This document shows positions 1 through 11,370 of a DNA stretch of 64,000 nucleotides, one piece after another. This DNA is from Aplectana chamaeleonis. Lineage: Eukaryota; Nematoda; Chromadorea; Rhabditida; Cosmocercidae. Position 1 is the first letter of the stretch, and each line of letters starts with the position of its first letter. The notes below the pieces were generated by a model. It was not told the DNA's origin. It worked only from the letters and a program-made list of their open reading frames with translations, and made no database searches. Where the stretch lies: the NCBI GenBank assembly GCA_029168955.1, contig JAPDOI010000417.1, forward strand, positions 186,001 to 250,000. The letters run 5' to 3'. Both the position numbers and the translations under genes were made by a program.

Positions 1-77
1 ATGTCCACCTGTCGATTTTCGGATTATTAAGGTAGGTTCTTAAATGGCATGTTACCTACCGTGACCTACAGTCACTC
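1..77. repeat. Foldback repeat E, left fragment (host of RTE-1)
   Basis: The sequence matches the interior of the E repeats seen intact at 56.9-57.8 kb (the 'aaatggcatgttacctaccg...' segment). It breaks off at a GTGAG-type tract, where the LINE tail begins. The other half of the same E copy resumes near 4.79 kb, so the LINE inserted into E. Confidence 0.5.
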
Positions 78-134
78 TCCCTCACTCACTCATCCCGTTA
101 GCTGGCGTCTGGAGGAGCGGGATGCCCTCTCAAC

Positions 135-1958
135 CAGGGATGTGCGGCAATTGCCGTTCGCCGTTTGCCGGCCATTTTTGAGACTTTTTTGCCGTTTGTC
201 GTTTGCCGAAATTTTCGTTATTTTTCCGGCAAAATCGGCAAAACTTTGGAAGGAAACGCCGCATATGCTCGCGGCCATCTAGGCACTACGGGTGAGCCGA
301 TTATCCGTTGTTCGCCTAACCGTTGTGCGGGGTTTTGACTCATCTGAGGTGGTAGTAAATGGGTTCGAAAACGCGAGTTCACTGGCGGTGTAAGTTGCCG
401 GTAAACTGCAGCTAAGCGCGAGTTATTTATTTGACGATTTTCAGGTAAGAGACCACACATTGCTGAAACTACGCACTCGCATGCCACGTTATGAGCCACT
501 AGATGCGCATAGTGTGAAGAAATTCCCCAAAAAATGGATCATTCGGTCTTTTATGGAAAAATATTGATTTTAAAAAAATTCTGGAGGTGTTTTGAACTTT
601 TTTCAGCTCGCGGTAAGTTCGGGCGAATTGTAGCCTAACGTGAGCTGACAGAAAAATTCCCTCGACCCTCGACTGTGCCGCGATGGTTCCAAGGTAGTAC
701 CGCAGCGGCTTCGTGATGATTACTGTGCCGCGGAGATTTTGTTGCAGTGTCTTGAGAGTCGACGGCGCCGCGACAGTACCGCGGCAGTTCCGTGTTGGAA
801 CCGCACGAACTTCGCAGAGGATGGATCAGCGAACCGATTCGACTACGATTCACAGTTATATATGGTAGAACGAGATTTTTGCTGGTTCAATAGCCTAAAT
901 TTGACGTACATCCCGTATCTCCTAGCTCGCAATAACGGGAATACACTCTGTCTCTAACAGACAGAGGACGTAAGCACCGGAGGTGTGTATTTTTGTTCGT
1001 AGGCCCACCCAGTTGTATTATGACTCATTTCATGAAAGTTACTCGCAGTCGGTACCTGTTTTGTCAGAGCGCAGCCACCAATCGCGAACCCGCAGCCGCA
1101 CCACTGCGCAGCCGCGGTGTCACCACCGCGGAGCCGCAGTGGCACTACCGCGGACCCGCAGTCGCACCACTGCGCAGCCGCGGTGTCACCACCGCGGAGC
1201 CGCGGCGGCACTACTGCGCCGCCGCCACGACATTGGCTTCTTTGCGAGGCCGCAGCGGCGATCCCTTTGACTTCCATGAGGTTCCACTTGTCTTGTTTTT
1301 GTTCATCTGATGCCTTAATGATGCCTTAAAGGCAAGGTCCGCTCAAATTTTGACACTACCGAAATTTGGGTTAAATAGATTGGGCTGGCGTAGCTGAACA
1401 TCGTCTGAACGTTTCACGAACTCTGAGTCCTTAGTTCTGGAGAAAACTGCCTCAAAGTCAGGAATTACGGTATTTAGAGCATGATAATCATGGCTGGAAT
1501 GACCGATACTTACACTGCAGTTTTGAAGAATGCATGGACGACCGCTAAAATATGGACGATGGTCACACTTTTCTGACTTTTCTGACACAGCGGTTGACGG
1601 AAGCTGCCGGAATAACTTGAAGAAGACCGGTTTTTACGCAGTTTTCGCATGTTCCTTGGGACTACCTGTAGCAAGAGCACTGATTCATCGGGGAATCTCA
1701 AAATCGAAATTCTGCCCGGACCCTGCCTTTAACATGGAACTACTCCCTTGAACTAGAATTAGGAGAATGTTGACATAAGTGTTGGAAAAAAGAAGAAAAA
1801 CAAGTATAGCGGCACATGTGAATAACTTTTGGGTCAATCTAAGAGGTTGAGGTTTTTGCCGTTTGCCGATTGCCGTTTGCCGTTTTCCGGCCGTTTTTGG
1901 GATTTTCTTGCCGATTGCGGTTTGCCGAAATCTCAAAATCGTTTGCCGCACATCCCTG
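135..1958. mobile_element. hAT-1, non-autonomous hAT element (1.8 kb)
   Basis: The ends are CAGGGATGTGCGG and its inverse CCGCACATCCCTG (imperfect at the right end). They are flanked by an 8-bp target duplication, CTCTCAAC (127-134) versus CTCTCAAA (1959-1966), 7 of 8 matching. Subterminal DNA on both sides is built from the word TTTGCCG or ATTGCCG. Ends of CAGGG type plus 8-bp duplications are the hAT signature. No transposase frame is visible. It lies inside the 3' end of RTE-1 and is therefore younger. Confidence 0.85.
1088..1219. repeat. 66-bp GC-rich tandem duplication inside hAT-1
   Basis: A 66-bp unit starting ACCCGCAG is repeated once (1088 and 1154) with few changes. It is rich in CCGCGG and GCAGCCGC words. 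A related CCGCG-rich stretch lies at 655-800. Open frames across it are by-products of the composition. Confidence 0.7.
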
Positions 1959-1966
1959 CTCTCAAA

Positions 1967-2649
1967 CAATACACTGCTGTAGGTGTCATAAGAGCTCGTG
2001 CGGCCTGAACGATACGCTTCCATTCAGTACGGTTTGCAGCTATAAGTTTAGCGTTAAGAACACGGCACCGTTGTGTTTTTAGATCTTCTTCTATATGCTT
2101 GAGCCACGTCTTCTTCGGGGCCGTTCTCTGGATCTTCCACGATGGCGGGCGCTTTCGCCACAGCATACTGTACGGGAGCCGGCTAGCATCCATTCGACAT
2201 ACATGTCCAAATCACCGTAATCTTCTTGTCTTCAGTTGCTCTTCAACCAGCGGTTGATTCATACAGCTCCTTCTTATATTATCGTTGCAAATACGGTCAC
2301 GAATCGTGATCCCAAGAATCTGTCGCAAGCACCGCAACTGAAAGACTTCCAGCTTGACAAGGTCTGGCTTCAGTAGAGTCCATGTTTTCGGACCATACAG
2401 TAAAATCGGAATTATTAGCGCTAGAAACAATCGCATTTTAGTCTCCAGTGAGACATTGTTTTTCTTCCACAGACACCAACCAAGCGATGCAAACGCACTG
2501 GATGCCTGCCCGATCCTGCTGCATACCTCTGCTGTGGCCGCGACTTTCCGCTCTTGCACGACTGATCCTAGGTACTTGAACTCCTTGACCTGCTGAAGTT
2601 CCGCGCCTTCGAAGTGCACAGTTGCAGGCGAGCCATCCGATGTCATCAC
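1967..2649 (-). pseudogene. RTE-1 C-terminal domain fragment
   Basis: On the minus strand this continues the reverse transcriptase past the palm: EFKYLGSVV, then ALIIPILLYGPKTWTLLK, then LEVFQLRCLRQILGI and RTRRLR, the usual region downstream of RT in RTE elements. An in-frame TGA stands where the family has Trp in the RRLRW motif (near 2210). The frame then continues through FGHVCRM to YCLR, where hAT-1 interrupts it. It is frame-shifted relative to the RT fragment at about 2648. Confidence 0.8.
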
Positions 2650-3758
2650 TTTGTCTTCTCCTGATTTATTCGTAGGCCGTAAGAGCTTGCAACATGCGCC
2701 ACTCTATTTATCAGGTACGTTGCATCCTCATCGGTATCCGCAAACACTGCACTGTCATCCGCAAACATCAGATTCGAGACGTATTCATTACTGCTATACT
2801 GAACACCTCTTCTGTTCGCAAAGAACTCCCTCGTAGTAGCGTCGACGACAGTATTGAAGAGCAACGGCGATATAACATCACCTTGGCGAACTCCAGCTTT
2901 AACCTTAAACTCTTCCGACAGCTTATCTCCAACGCGAACCGAGCTGGAAGAACCTTCATACGTTTTCTGGAGCAGGTTAACTATCTTGTCTGGTATATGT
3001 TCGCTATCAAGTGCTCTCCATAGCGCAGGCCAATGAACACAGTCGAATGCAGACTTGAAATCAATGAAAGTGATGACAATTCGCTTCCCAGTGCGGATCC
3101 TCTCTTCCATAAGTTGTCGAAGAGCAAAAACTTGATCACTGAAGCTTCTCCCTGGCCGAAACCCTGCTTGTTCTTCACGACCGGTCTGTTCTCGATGACG
3201 TTGAAGCCTGTTCTGGATAATCCTCATGAAGACTTTGCCTACGATTGACAGCAGACTGATCCCTCGGTAATTTTTGCAGTCCCTGGCGTCGCCCTTCTTG
3301 TGGATGGGTATAATCATGGCACGTTTCCAAGTAGCGGGTATGTTCTCGGACCGCCAGATGAGAGTTATTAGACGATGAAGCTGAAGCAGCAACACGTTTC
3401 CACCCGCTTTGATGGCCTCAGCAGCAACAATGTCAACGCCTGATGCCCTGCCGTTCTTCAGCGATCTGATAGCAGTCTTCAGTTCCTCCATAGTGGGCTC
3501 TGAGCCGAGATCAGAATCTTCTGGCGCATCGATTGACGGTGGCTCGGCAAGCGGTCCTTGTGGCGCTTTGTGACTGTAGAGTTCACTGAAGAACTGTCGC
3601 CAGCGACGAAGACGCTCTTCCACAGAGCGCACAAACGATCCATCTGCATTCCTAATTTTATCGCTAACGCGTTTCGTCTTCTTTCCTAGCCGCTTGAGTG
3701 TCCGATAGAGCGTGCGATAGTCATGCCTGTTAGCGGACTCCTCCAAATCAGCAGCCAC
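2646..3758 (-). pseudogene. RTE-1 reverse transcriptase fragment (370 codons)
   Basis: RT motifs appear in order: NGRASGVDIVAAEAIK, WKRAMIIPIHKKGD, KNYRGISLL, EEQAGFRPGRS, FIDFKSAFDCVHW, AGVRQGDVISPLLFN and the catalytic box MFADDSAVFA (FADD in place of YADD). These are the fingers and palm of a non-LTR reverse transcriptase. The catalytic Asp residues are present, but the frame is broken at both ends. It came from an element that copied itself by target-primed reverse transcription and has no host role that I can see. Confidence 0.9.
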
Positions 3759-3824
3759 CTTATTCCAGTACGACTCCCTTTCCGCTTTCAGCCTGCAACG
3801 AAGTTCTTTGCTGAGTTGCCGGTA

Positions 3825-4740
3825 TCAATCAATATCAGTCAGTTTTGCTCGCTTCCTTTCTTGGATGAGCAGCAAGGATTCGTCTGTTATCCACGGCAGG
3901 ATCCGCCTGCGAGTAACAGGGCAAACTGGCTTTGCACATTCCAAGATGGCGTCTGCTATTTGCCGCTCCTGCTCGTCCACTGATGTATTGTCAGACAATG
4001 ATACGAAGCGGTTTGACAGTGCCACTTGGAACAACTCCTTCGTCTCGGGTACCATGAGGTGTGTCCAGTCGAGTTTCTGTTTAGGAGGTTCCATTCGCGT
4101 AGTTTGTTGTAGGCGGAGCTGCACAACTGCACGAAGAAGGTAGTGGTCTGTACCACAATCTGAACCTCTCATAGCACGGACGTCTTCGAGCGATGACCTA
4201 AAACGTGAACTCAACAGCACATAGTCCAACGTGGCTACGTCTCATCTAGAGGGATTTCTCCGAGTCAGTTGGTGCTTCCTGCGGTGCTGGAAGTGACTGT
4301 TCTCGACAATGAGTCCAATAAACGCTGCGAATGAGAGCAGACGCAGACCATTTTCATTCATCTCGCCAACGCCGAATCTGCCCAATACTCCTTCCCAGCC
4401 AATTCTGTCATATCCGACACATGCATTGAAGTCACCTGCGACGAGGATTAGGCCAGTCTTTTAAATCGCATTCAGTACGCCTTGCAGTTGAGCGTAGAAC
4501 GCGTCCCTATCGGAATCAGAGCTAGGCTCCGTCGGAGCGTGCGTCTTAATAGTTCCTTTCAACGTCAGAACGGCAATCCTGCTCGAAATCGGCTCGAACG
4601 AGATGACGCTTGCCAGTTCAACATAAATCCAACACCTTCGTGATGTCCTTCGCCACCGGAGTAGTACAATACCATCTTTTCTTCAGTATCTGGCACCTGG
4701 AAAATCATTGTTCCACAACCGCTGATCCTCAATTAAGACA
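3825..4740 (-). pseudogene. RTE-1 endonuclease fragment, with stops
   Basis: The 3825-4229 stretch reads MDYVLLSSRFRSSLED then GSDCGTDHYLLRAVV, the C-terminal part of an exonuclease-endonuclease-phosphatase domain (the SDH-type His is in DCGTDHYL). Upstream, after a stop near 4240, the same domain continues with LILVAGDFNACVGYDRIGWEG and MIFQVPDTEEKMVLYYSGG up to about 4740. The first 50-80 residues of the domain are missing. Confidence 0.75.
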
Positions 4741-4789
4741 GTGTTGCTACCGATATCTTCGACCTCGACAGTTCCCTGGCGATGACTTA

Positions 4790-4980
4790 CTTTGAAGGCT
4801 GCCTGATGAAAAGATACCCTTATCTTTTCGCGAAAAATGAATGAAATGAAAACGCCGATAACTTCTTTCAGAGTTAGTCTAGGCAGCTGCGATGGGCATA
4901 GTCGGACTTCACATCTGAAAATAATCCTAGAAAAGTACATTTTATTTGGAATGACCAGTTTGATCAAAAGGAGTTGCCTT
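4790..4980. repeat. Foldback repeat E, right end (host of RTE-1)
   Basis: Contains the E right-end signature: 'ggcagctgcgatgggcatagtcgg', then 'agaaaagtacattttatttggaatgacc'. It is the partner of the fragment at 1-77. Confidence 0.6.
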
Positions 4981-5590
4981 ATCTCGGATGCAGTGGAGGG
5001 GGGGGGGGCAAGATCGCAGCTGACCCCAAATCTGCCTACAGAGAATTTCTTACACTACGCTTCTCCAAAACAAAGTTTGGCCTAAAATCCATGGATATAC
5101 AACATTTGGGTGTATGTGGTGAAAGATGACTTTGATGACTCCAACCAGACGACGCGCAGGCTTACACGCGTCACTCGTGCGACATCGCGGTAGGGTTTGA
5201 GAGCCAGTGCCGACGCTAATTACTACCTGGAGCAAGTATTGTAGAAAGAGCCGTGATTTCGAGGAAAGTAATTGATAGCGATCCAGAGAAGATGTTATTT
5301 ATACACTCACTTTACATATCTGCACTTGTTATCGTGAGCACGGATCGCACGCCGGTCGTATTGGTTAGTGTGATTTGCATTGGCGTTGAGGTCCGCCTTC
5401 AGATTTCAGAACGATTACTGCGCGTTCTGGAAGGTACAATAGGTACAGAAGACGACCGTGTTTAGCCTATAACTTCTTGAAACCAGCAGCTCAAAGCGAC
5501 TCTGCACAAAGTGACCACTTTAAACAAAAGAACTTTTCTAGAACCATTTGCGGACGAAGAGCTCGGAAATCTCCTTCGTGGCTGCCTTAC
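4981..5590. other. Intergenic, no gene seen
   Basis: Contains scattered E-like words near 5400-5530 ('ggaaggtacaataggtacag') and a G9-10 run near 4999-5008. No open frame with convincing coding character was seen. Confidence 0.5.
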
Positions 5591-6650
5591 AAGGAGAGCA
5601 TAAAAAGCGTAGGTCGGATCTGCGAAAACGACTAGTATGGTTAGTATCTCTTCTGGCTCAATAGTAAAAATGCGCAGTATCCCGCCGCGAGCCGCAGGCT
5701 CAAAAAAGTTATGAGCATTCTTTAAGCCTGGCCATCAGGCATTTTTTTGGAGTTTCAAAAAATTTTCTCGGATTTAGCTCAAAAGTTGTATGTAGGGGTA
5801 ACCTAGGGTGGCGAATACGAATCTGGAGTCCATTTGTCAAAATTCTGAGATTTACTGTAGGTTACGGTATGTAACATGTCATTTAGGGGTCAAAACCCAC
5901 CTTAGTATTCTGAAAATCGACAAACGGACGTTAAACTCGTATTCTCCACCCCAAATAACCCCCGTATACAAATTTTGAGTAAAATCTGAGATTTTTACCA
6001 AACTACCGTATACCCACCGTAATTTACCGCAATCTGCAAAAGATCGATAAACGGACTCCAGATTCGTGTTAGCACTCCAAATAACCCTCAGAGAATGATT
6101 TTGAGACATATCTATCGTAGAAAATCGGAAATCTCGAAAGTGGCGTTTTTCCCTCGAAATTCTCCCCGGTTGGGAAGCTTCAAACGAAATGAGCCGAAAA
6201 CATTGGAAAATCGACTAATTAACCACAGATTCGTGATCAGCGCCCCGAAAAACCTCCTGGGGGAATTTTAAGTTATATCTGGACAATTTTTCTAAAACGC
6301 TTCCGGAGCCCTCAATTGGTAGAAATAAACGCCCAACCGAAAATCCGTACAAGTCCAAAACGCAATTAGTCTGGACAAAGTACGGAAAATGTGCCTTCAC
6401 CCAAACTTTGCTCAGGGGGGTAGTTTTTGACGCTGAACACATTTGTGAGGTCGTTTCCGGATTTTCCGAAGACTAACGCGCTTTTTGGAAGGTACAAAAA
6501 GCACAAAAAATGAGCATTTTTAAGCTTGTAACTTCTTGGAACCTGCGGCTCGGGGCGGGATACTGCGCAGTTTTACTATTGAGCCACAAGAGATACTAAC
6601 GACACTACTCGTTTTGGCAGATCCGACCTACGCTTTGTATACTTCCCTTG
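5591..6650. mobile_element. Foldback element E2 with about 120-bp inverted termini
   Basis: The left arm (from 5591, '...agcgtaggtcggatctgcg', through 'gcgcagtatcccgccgcgagccg') is repeated inverted at about 6520-6650. The interior is E type ('accccaaataacccccgta', 'ctaccgtatacccaccgtaat'). So E-type interior is joined to different termini from those of E at 56.9 kb. Non-coding. Confidence 0.7.
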
Positions 6651-7148
6651 TTAGAGGCAGTGTTTACGATAGTCTTCGATTTTGAGATTATTCGCTAAAT
6701 CGATTGTTTGGCCTGCGGGTAGAACTGAAATGACGAAGAAGTCGAAAAAAAAACGCACAAAAGAAAGGCACCAAATCCCTTACTCTCGCCCCGCCTTTTT
6801 ACTCTCACTGGAACTGTTCGTTGTGACAATGAAATCTTTCGTGGACCCGTCTATTGCGATTCTCTACTCTCTACTGCGCCGTCCTTTCCTTCGGGCCCTA
6901 ACTAATACTGTTCTGCCTAAAAATATTCTTCCATTTTTGATTAGCAATACTTTTTTACCGGTGACAACCAACTAGAACATGTTCATCCTAAAGGACAACT
7001 AGTCCAGGCCTGAGAATAATGTCACTGAAATTAGCCGTTTCAGGGCGTTTCAAGCCGTTTCTTCGTAATTGTGGTAACACTTGGTAGCCAACGCATTGTT
7101 TTGAGCGGAAAACTCGGGAACGAAAATTATCGTGAACACTGCCTTTAA
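6651..7148. mobile_element. TTAA-type MITE, family A (A-1)
   Basis: The left end TTAGAGGCAGTGTTTACGAT and right end GTGAACACTGCCTTTAA are inverted. The right TTAA duplication is intact and the left has decayed to TTAG. About 500 bp, with no coding capacity. Confidence 0.65.
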
Positions 7149-7164
7149 CCCAGAAAAATAATGG

Positions 7165-8625
7165 ATGTTTTTTGAAGCCTAGCGGCGAGGCAAGGGCGAT
7201 GCCTGCATCGAAAACTTTTATGGTTATTCAATTTGCATATAGGGTTAATCTAGGGTGCTGAACACGAATTTGGGATCCGCTTGTCGAAAGTTCGAGGTTT
7301 ACCCTACGTTAGGTACCATGTCATTAAGAGGGCGAAGCCTACCTTAGAGAAAGTTTCCACGATGAATATCATATTCAACTTCGATTCAAAAAATGGGGTT
7401 GTTGGGTCATGAGTTAACGATTAGTGAAGAAAAAGCGAGGAAAAACGCTCAGAGTGAGCTAAAATAGCGGTTTCTAGCGTACGGAGAGAATCGGGGCGCG
7501 GACGAGCCTATGTGCCCTGCTAGATTCCGCAAGCGCGCGCTAGTGGTGAAATGTGCGCGAATCGATCAGGCTGAAAACTTCCGCGGCGCCACGAGCTCGT
7601 CAGAACGGGGGGCGGAGCAGGTTAAGCAGGCGTACTGAGCTAACGAAATCTCAACTTTGCGGCCGTTTTCATCGATTTCTGGCCTGTTTTCGCTTCTTTC
7701 TTCGTATCCGGCATCCCGTCAGCATCTACCAGCGTAGTGCTTCACACGGACAACTCAAAAACGAGATTGATTGTGAACACTGCCTTTAATAAATTGAAAT
7801 CCGAGAAATGAGCATCAAATTCATATTCAGCATCCCGAGTAACCCCCGTATACGAATTTTCAGTCAAATCTGAAACTTTAGCCGAACAAACGTATACCCA
7901 CCGTAATCTAATGTAGGCTGCCGTAAATCAATAAAAATACCTCATATTCGTGTTAGACGCTTCAAATAACCCTCACAGAAAGATCTTGAGCCAAATCTAG
8001 TGAAGAAATCTGAAAATGTCAAAAGTCGCGTTTTGCCCCCAAAATTTCTCCAACTTAGGAGCACGCTATCACTATGTGCAGAAATCGGAAACTGCGCTTT
8101 CACCCGAACTTTGTCTAGGGAGGTTCTTTTGGGCGCTGAACACGATTACTTTGCTTCTCGAGGCCAAGTTCCGGTCCGCAATTGCGTCTCAGGACGCTTT
8201 GCGGGCGCTTGCGCTCTAGTCACTCGAGTTTCCAGCTCCAAAGTCGACTTGAGGTGGCTTTTTCATACAGTTTTCTCCATTTTTCTAGCCTCCAGTTTCC
8301 GAAACCCACCTGGAGTCAACAGATCGGCGGCTACGGCGCTAGAAACTCTTCCGACTTGGAAGCGTGCGGCCGCAAAGCGTGTCGAGACGCGATTGCGCTC
8401 GGAAATTGGCCCCGAGAAGCACAGTATAAAACAGTTTTCAGATTTTCGGATGGTTACTGTTTGTGTTGGAAGGTACAATAGGTACGAAAATCAGGAGGAA
8501 GCGCCTATACCCTTTCTCAGAGTACTTTTAGGCAGCTGTGAAGGGGACATTTGAGCTCTACGTCCGAAAATGGTTCTAATGATGTACGTTTCATTTGGAA
8601 TGGCAACTTTGGCTGACAATAGTTT
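7165..8625. mobile_element. Foldback repeat E, copy c, interrupted by MITE A-2
   Basis: E interior begins near 7165 ('agcctagcggcgaggcaagggcg'). It is split at 7344-7789 by a TTAA MITE and resumes with 'cagcatcccgagtaacccccgta'. It ends in the E right terminus near 8530-8625 ('ggcagctgtgaaggggacatt...ttccttg'). The frames inside are not genes. Confidence 0.65.
7344..7789. mobile_element. TTAA-type MITE, family A (A-2)
   Basis: The right end is GTGAACACTGCC followed by TTAA (7786-7789). The left end is decayed (TTAGAGAAAGTTTCCACGATG). The interior is nearly the same as A-3 at 17.8 kb ('gaatatcatattcaa', 'tttcatcgatttctggcc'). It is nested in E copy c. Confidence 0.7.
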
Positions 8626-8663
8626 CCTTGTAAGCGATACTAACAAATCTGATCGTTCTCTAA

Positions 8664-10215
8664 CAGGGGAACTCCTTTTGATCAAACTGGCCATTCCAAA
8701 AGAAATGTACCTTTCTAGAACAGTTTTTGGTGTAGAATCTGATCGCGACCTTCTCATCTGCCTAAAAACGTTTTGAAAAAAGTTATACGCGTTTTCAAAG
8801 CCTGGCGGCAAGGTAAGGGTACCCCCCAGGAAATATTCGGGATGTTCTGAAAAAAAATTCGGCTCAAAAACTGTATGTAGGGGTAATCTCGGGTGCAGAT
8901 CAGGAATCTGGAGTCCATTTTCGGAATTCTGAGGCTTACTGTAGGTTACGGTAGGCACCAGGGGTGTGTGTTAATGAAAAAAAAATTTCGTTAACCATTA
9001 ATCGTTAATTTTTGAAAAAAAACCGCGTTAATCCGTTAATGCGTTAACACGTTAATTTTGCATTTCGTTAACAATTTTGAAAACATTACCTGACCACCAC
9101 GAAAATCGATAAATAACCAGACGTCCCAAAAAAAAAACATGAAACACGTTCCATACCAAACACCGCAGTCAGTACACTCCAAACTTGGAAATCATCTTCA
9201 TGGATTATTAATACTATCGGCCAGAACAATAAACGAATACTCTTCAAGAATAGGAATCCTGACATGCAAAAAAGTATAGATGGATGGAACATTAACGAAT
9301 TAAAAATTAACGTGATTTCGGGACTTTTTCAATAACCGTTAATCGTTAATTTTTGAAAAAAAACCGCGTTAACCCGTTAATGCGTTAACACGTTAACGTT
9401 ATTAACGCACAGCCCTGGTAGGCACCATGCCATTTAGGGGATGAAACCTACCTCAGTAATTCGAAAATCGTCAAATAGACAGCTAATTCGTATTCAGCAC
9501 CCCAAATAACCCCCCCCCCCGCATAAAAATTTTGTATTAATCTGAGACTTTGACCAAACTACCGCATACCTACCGTAATCTACCGTAAGCTGTCAAAAAT
9601 CGATAAACTGACATCAGATTCGTGTTGAGCACTCCAAATAATCCCCAGAAGTACGATTTGAGCCACATCTGTCGTCACATTCCGGAAATCGTCAAAAGTC
9701 GATTTTGCAGTCAAATTTTTCTACCGGTGGGAAGCTTTGAACAAATTCAGGCGTAAACTTTGGGAAAACGACAAATAAACCTCAGATTCGTGGTCAGCAC
9801 CTCAAATAACCCCCCAGGGCGAATTTCAAGTCAAATCTGGAATGTTTTTCTTCAATGCTTTCTGTACCCCGTAATTGATATAATTGAACGCTGAACCGAA
9901 AATCCGTACAAGTCCAAAACGCTGTCAGTCTGCACATAGTTCGGAAAATGTTCTTTCACCCAAACTTTGCCTAAGGAGGTTGTTTTGGACCCTGAACATG
10001 AACATGTGGTCCGTTTCCGGACTTTCGTAAAAGTAATGTGCTTTTTGGAGGGTACAATAGGTATGAAATACACAGAAAAAATGCGTATAGCTTTTTTCAG
10101 AGTGATTCCAGGCGGCTGCGTTAGGCATATTCGGGCCTTTTGTCCGAAAATGGTTCTAGTGAAGTGCATTCCATTCGGAATGATCAGTATGACCTATAGT
10201 ATAGTTCCCTTGTCA
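8664..10215. mobile_element. Foldback repeat E, copy d, containing hAT-2
   Basis: The left end is CAGGGGAACTCC..., then 'ggccattccaaaagaaatgtacc'. The right end, in inverse, is 'aagtgcattccattcggaatgatc...agttcccttg'. The interior carries the E words, including a C10 tract at about 9510-9519. It is interrupted by hAT-2 at 8959-9417. Confidence 0.7.
8959..9417. mobile_element. hAT-2, 459-bp hAT MITE with perfect 8-bp duplication
   Basis: Starts CAGGGGTGTGTGTTAATG and ends ATTAACGCACAGCCCTG. The target duplication GTAGGCAC at 8951-8958 and 9418-9425 is perfect. Subterminal DNA is built from CGTTAA / GTTAATTTTT words on both sides. It lies inside E copy d, so it is younger than that element. 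Confidence 0.9.
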
Positions 10216-10319
10216 ACATACAGAACTGCAAGGGAGTTCAACTCACTACCAAGTGAGAAGGAAAACATGATTTTTACGTCTGTGCACGTTTCTAAGAATC
10301 TCATAGCAAAACGAATCTA

Positions 10320-11170
10320 ACGTGATATTTAGGCTTTCGAACGCATATTGTTCAGCGGCCAGTTTAATTTCTATATTTATTTTTATGTATTGATCACGTG
10401 CGATTTCATCCACGTCTTGGAATAAATAAATGAATAATGAGTTTTTTTTTAATTTTCGGATATCGGATATCCGAACCTCGGATATGCGGTCGGATATCCG
10501 AGAAGAAGTGATTCGGATACTAAGTATAACAGTATCTCCTCTGCAATAGTGAATGCAGTGGGTGTTTACCACCCGAAATCACTTATTTTCAGATTCTCTC
10601 GACTCTTTTTTGCTGTGACTTTCACTGGTAAGACGGTTGCTGAGTACGATCTTGCCACACAACTGCTCAGTCAGGTTTTTTCCTGTTCTCGAGGACTCAC
10701 TTCTGTCTATTAGAATGTGTGCGTAGTGATGTTGGTCAAATGATGTGTTGCACAACGAGAACAACGGCGAGGACGAGTACGTGTGTCCGGTTTTACAGGT
10801 GCAATTCACCCCCCGATTAGCTAACGTTGTACGTTGTAATGTTCTTAGAAAGTTCGGTCAATGCCATCAACTGGGCTGGTTTGTGTCATTGTGATGGTTT
10901 CCTCGCTCTGTGTGTTTGTGTGTCCCATCTCATCTGAATGAATGATCCATAGCTAACGAAATTCATTTATTCACGGAGCGACAACTTAGAATCGACTCGT
11001 AGATTCGAGTTCAGTCTTGGAAGGTTCGATATATATTATGTAGCTAGAATGGTGAGTAGTCTTCCTTTTTTTTCTGTCTGTATTTTGTTCAAAAAAGTTT
11101 CACCTGATGTATACATGTGTACAACACAATGAAAATTCATTGTATCGTTGATTCACCAGTCTTATAAAGT
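10320..11170. other. Low-repeat intergenic stretch, possible small exon
   Basis: Few of the window's repeats occur here. There is a GGATATCC-type word cluster at 10457-10505. A 35-nt segment (10593-10627) is bounded by a consensus acceptor (TTATTTTCAG) and donor (GTAAGA), and an ATG directly followed by GTGAGT lies near 11050. I cannot assemble a gene from these. The longest frame is on the minus strand (10579-10809, 76 codons) and I do not recognise it. Confidence 0.3.
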
Positions 11171-11172
11171 CT

Positions 11173-11363
11173 ACCTGAATGAGACTGTCCGCCCGCGCGG
11201 TCGGCGTGCGGTTTTCGCGAGAGCATTTTGGCGCTTTTCCACGGCTACAAACAATGCACTGCGATATTATTCTTCCCTATTTTTGCGATCATCCTCCTGA
11301 ACAATTTCCTGGTTCTCAAAATGCCTTCGCTGCGACCGCTCGACCGCGTGCGCGTCATTCGGA
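11173..11363. repeat. MITE family H, partial copy
   Basis: Starts 'ctgaatgagactgtccgcccgcgcggtcgg' and ends 'gctcgaccgcgtgcgcgtc' in inverted relation, as in the complete copy at 37.5 kb. Non-coding. Confidence 0.55.
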
Positions 11364-11370
11364 AAGACTG

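Larger units (their letters stand above)
78..4760 (-). mobile_element. RTE-type LINE (RTE-1), 5'-truncated, interrupted by a hAT
   Basis: This is a non-LTR retrotransposon of RTE type: an apurinic-type endonuclease followed by reverse transcriptase, read on the minus strand from about 4.74 kb down to about 0.08 kb. The 3' tail is a short GTGAG-like tract (rc of positions 78-105), as expected for RTE elements, which lack poly(A). The 5' end stops inside the endonuclease, consistent with truncated target-primed reverse transcription. The frame carries stops and frameshifts, so it is dead. A hAT element at 135-1958 splits the last codons; the C-terminal frame resumes on the far side and ends at a TAA just before the tail. 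The element itself sits in an E foldback. Confidence 0.85.

Noticed and set aside
8000..8554. 184-codon plus frame
   Set aside because: It lies in an E foldback copy, and the equivalent region of other copies is not open in the same frame.
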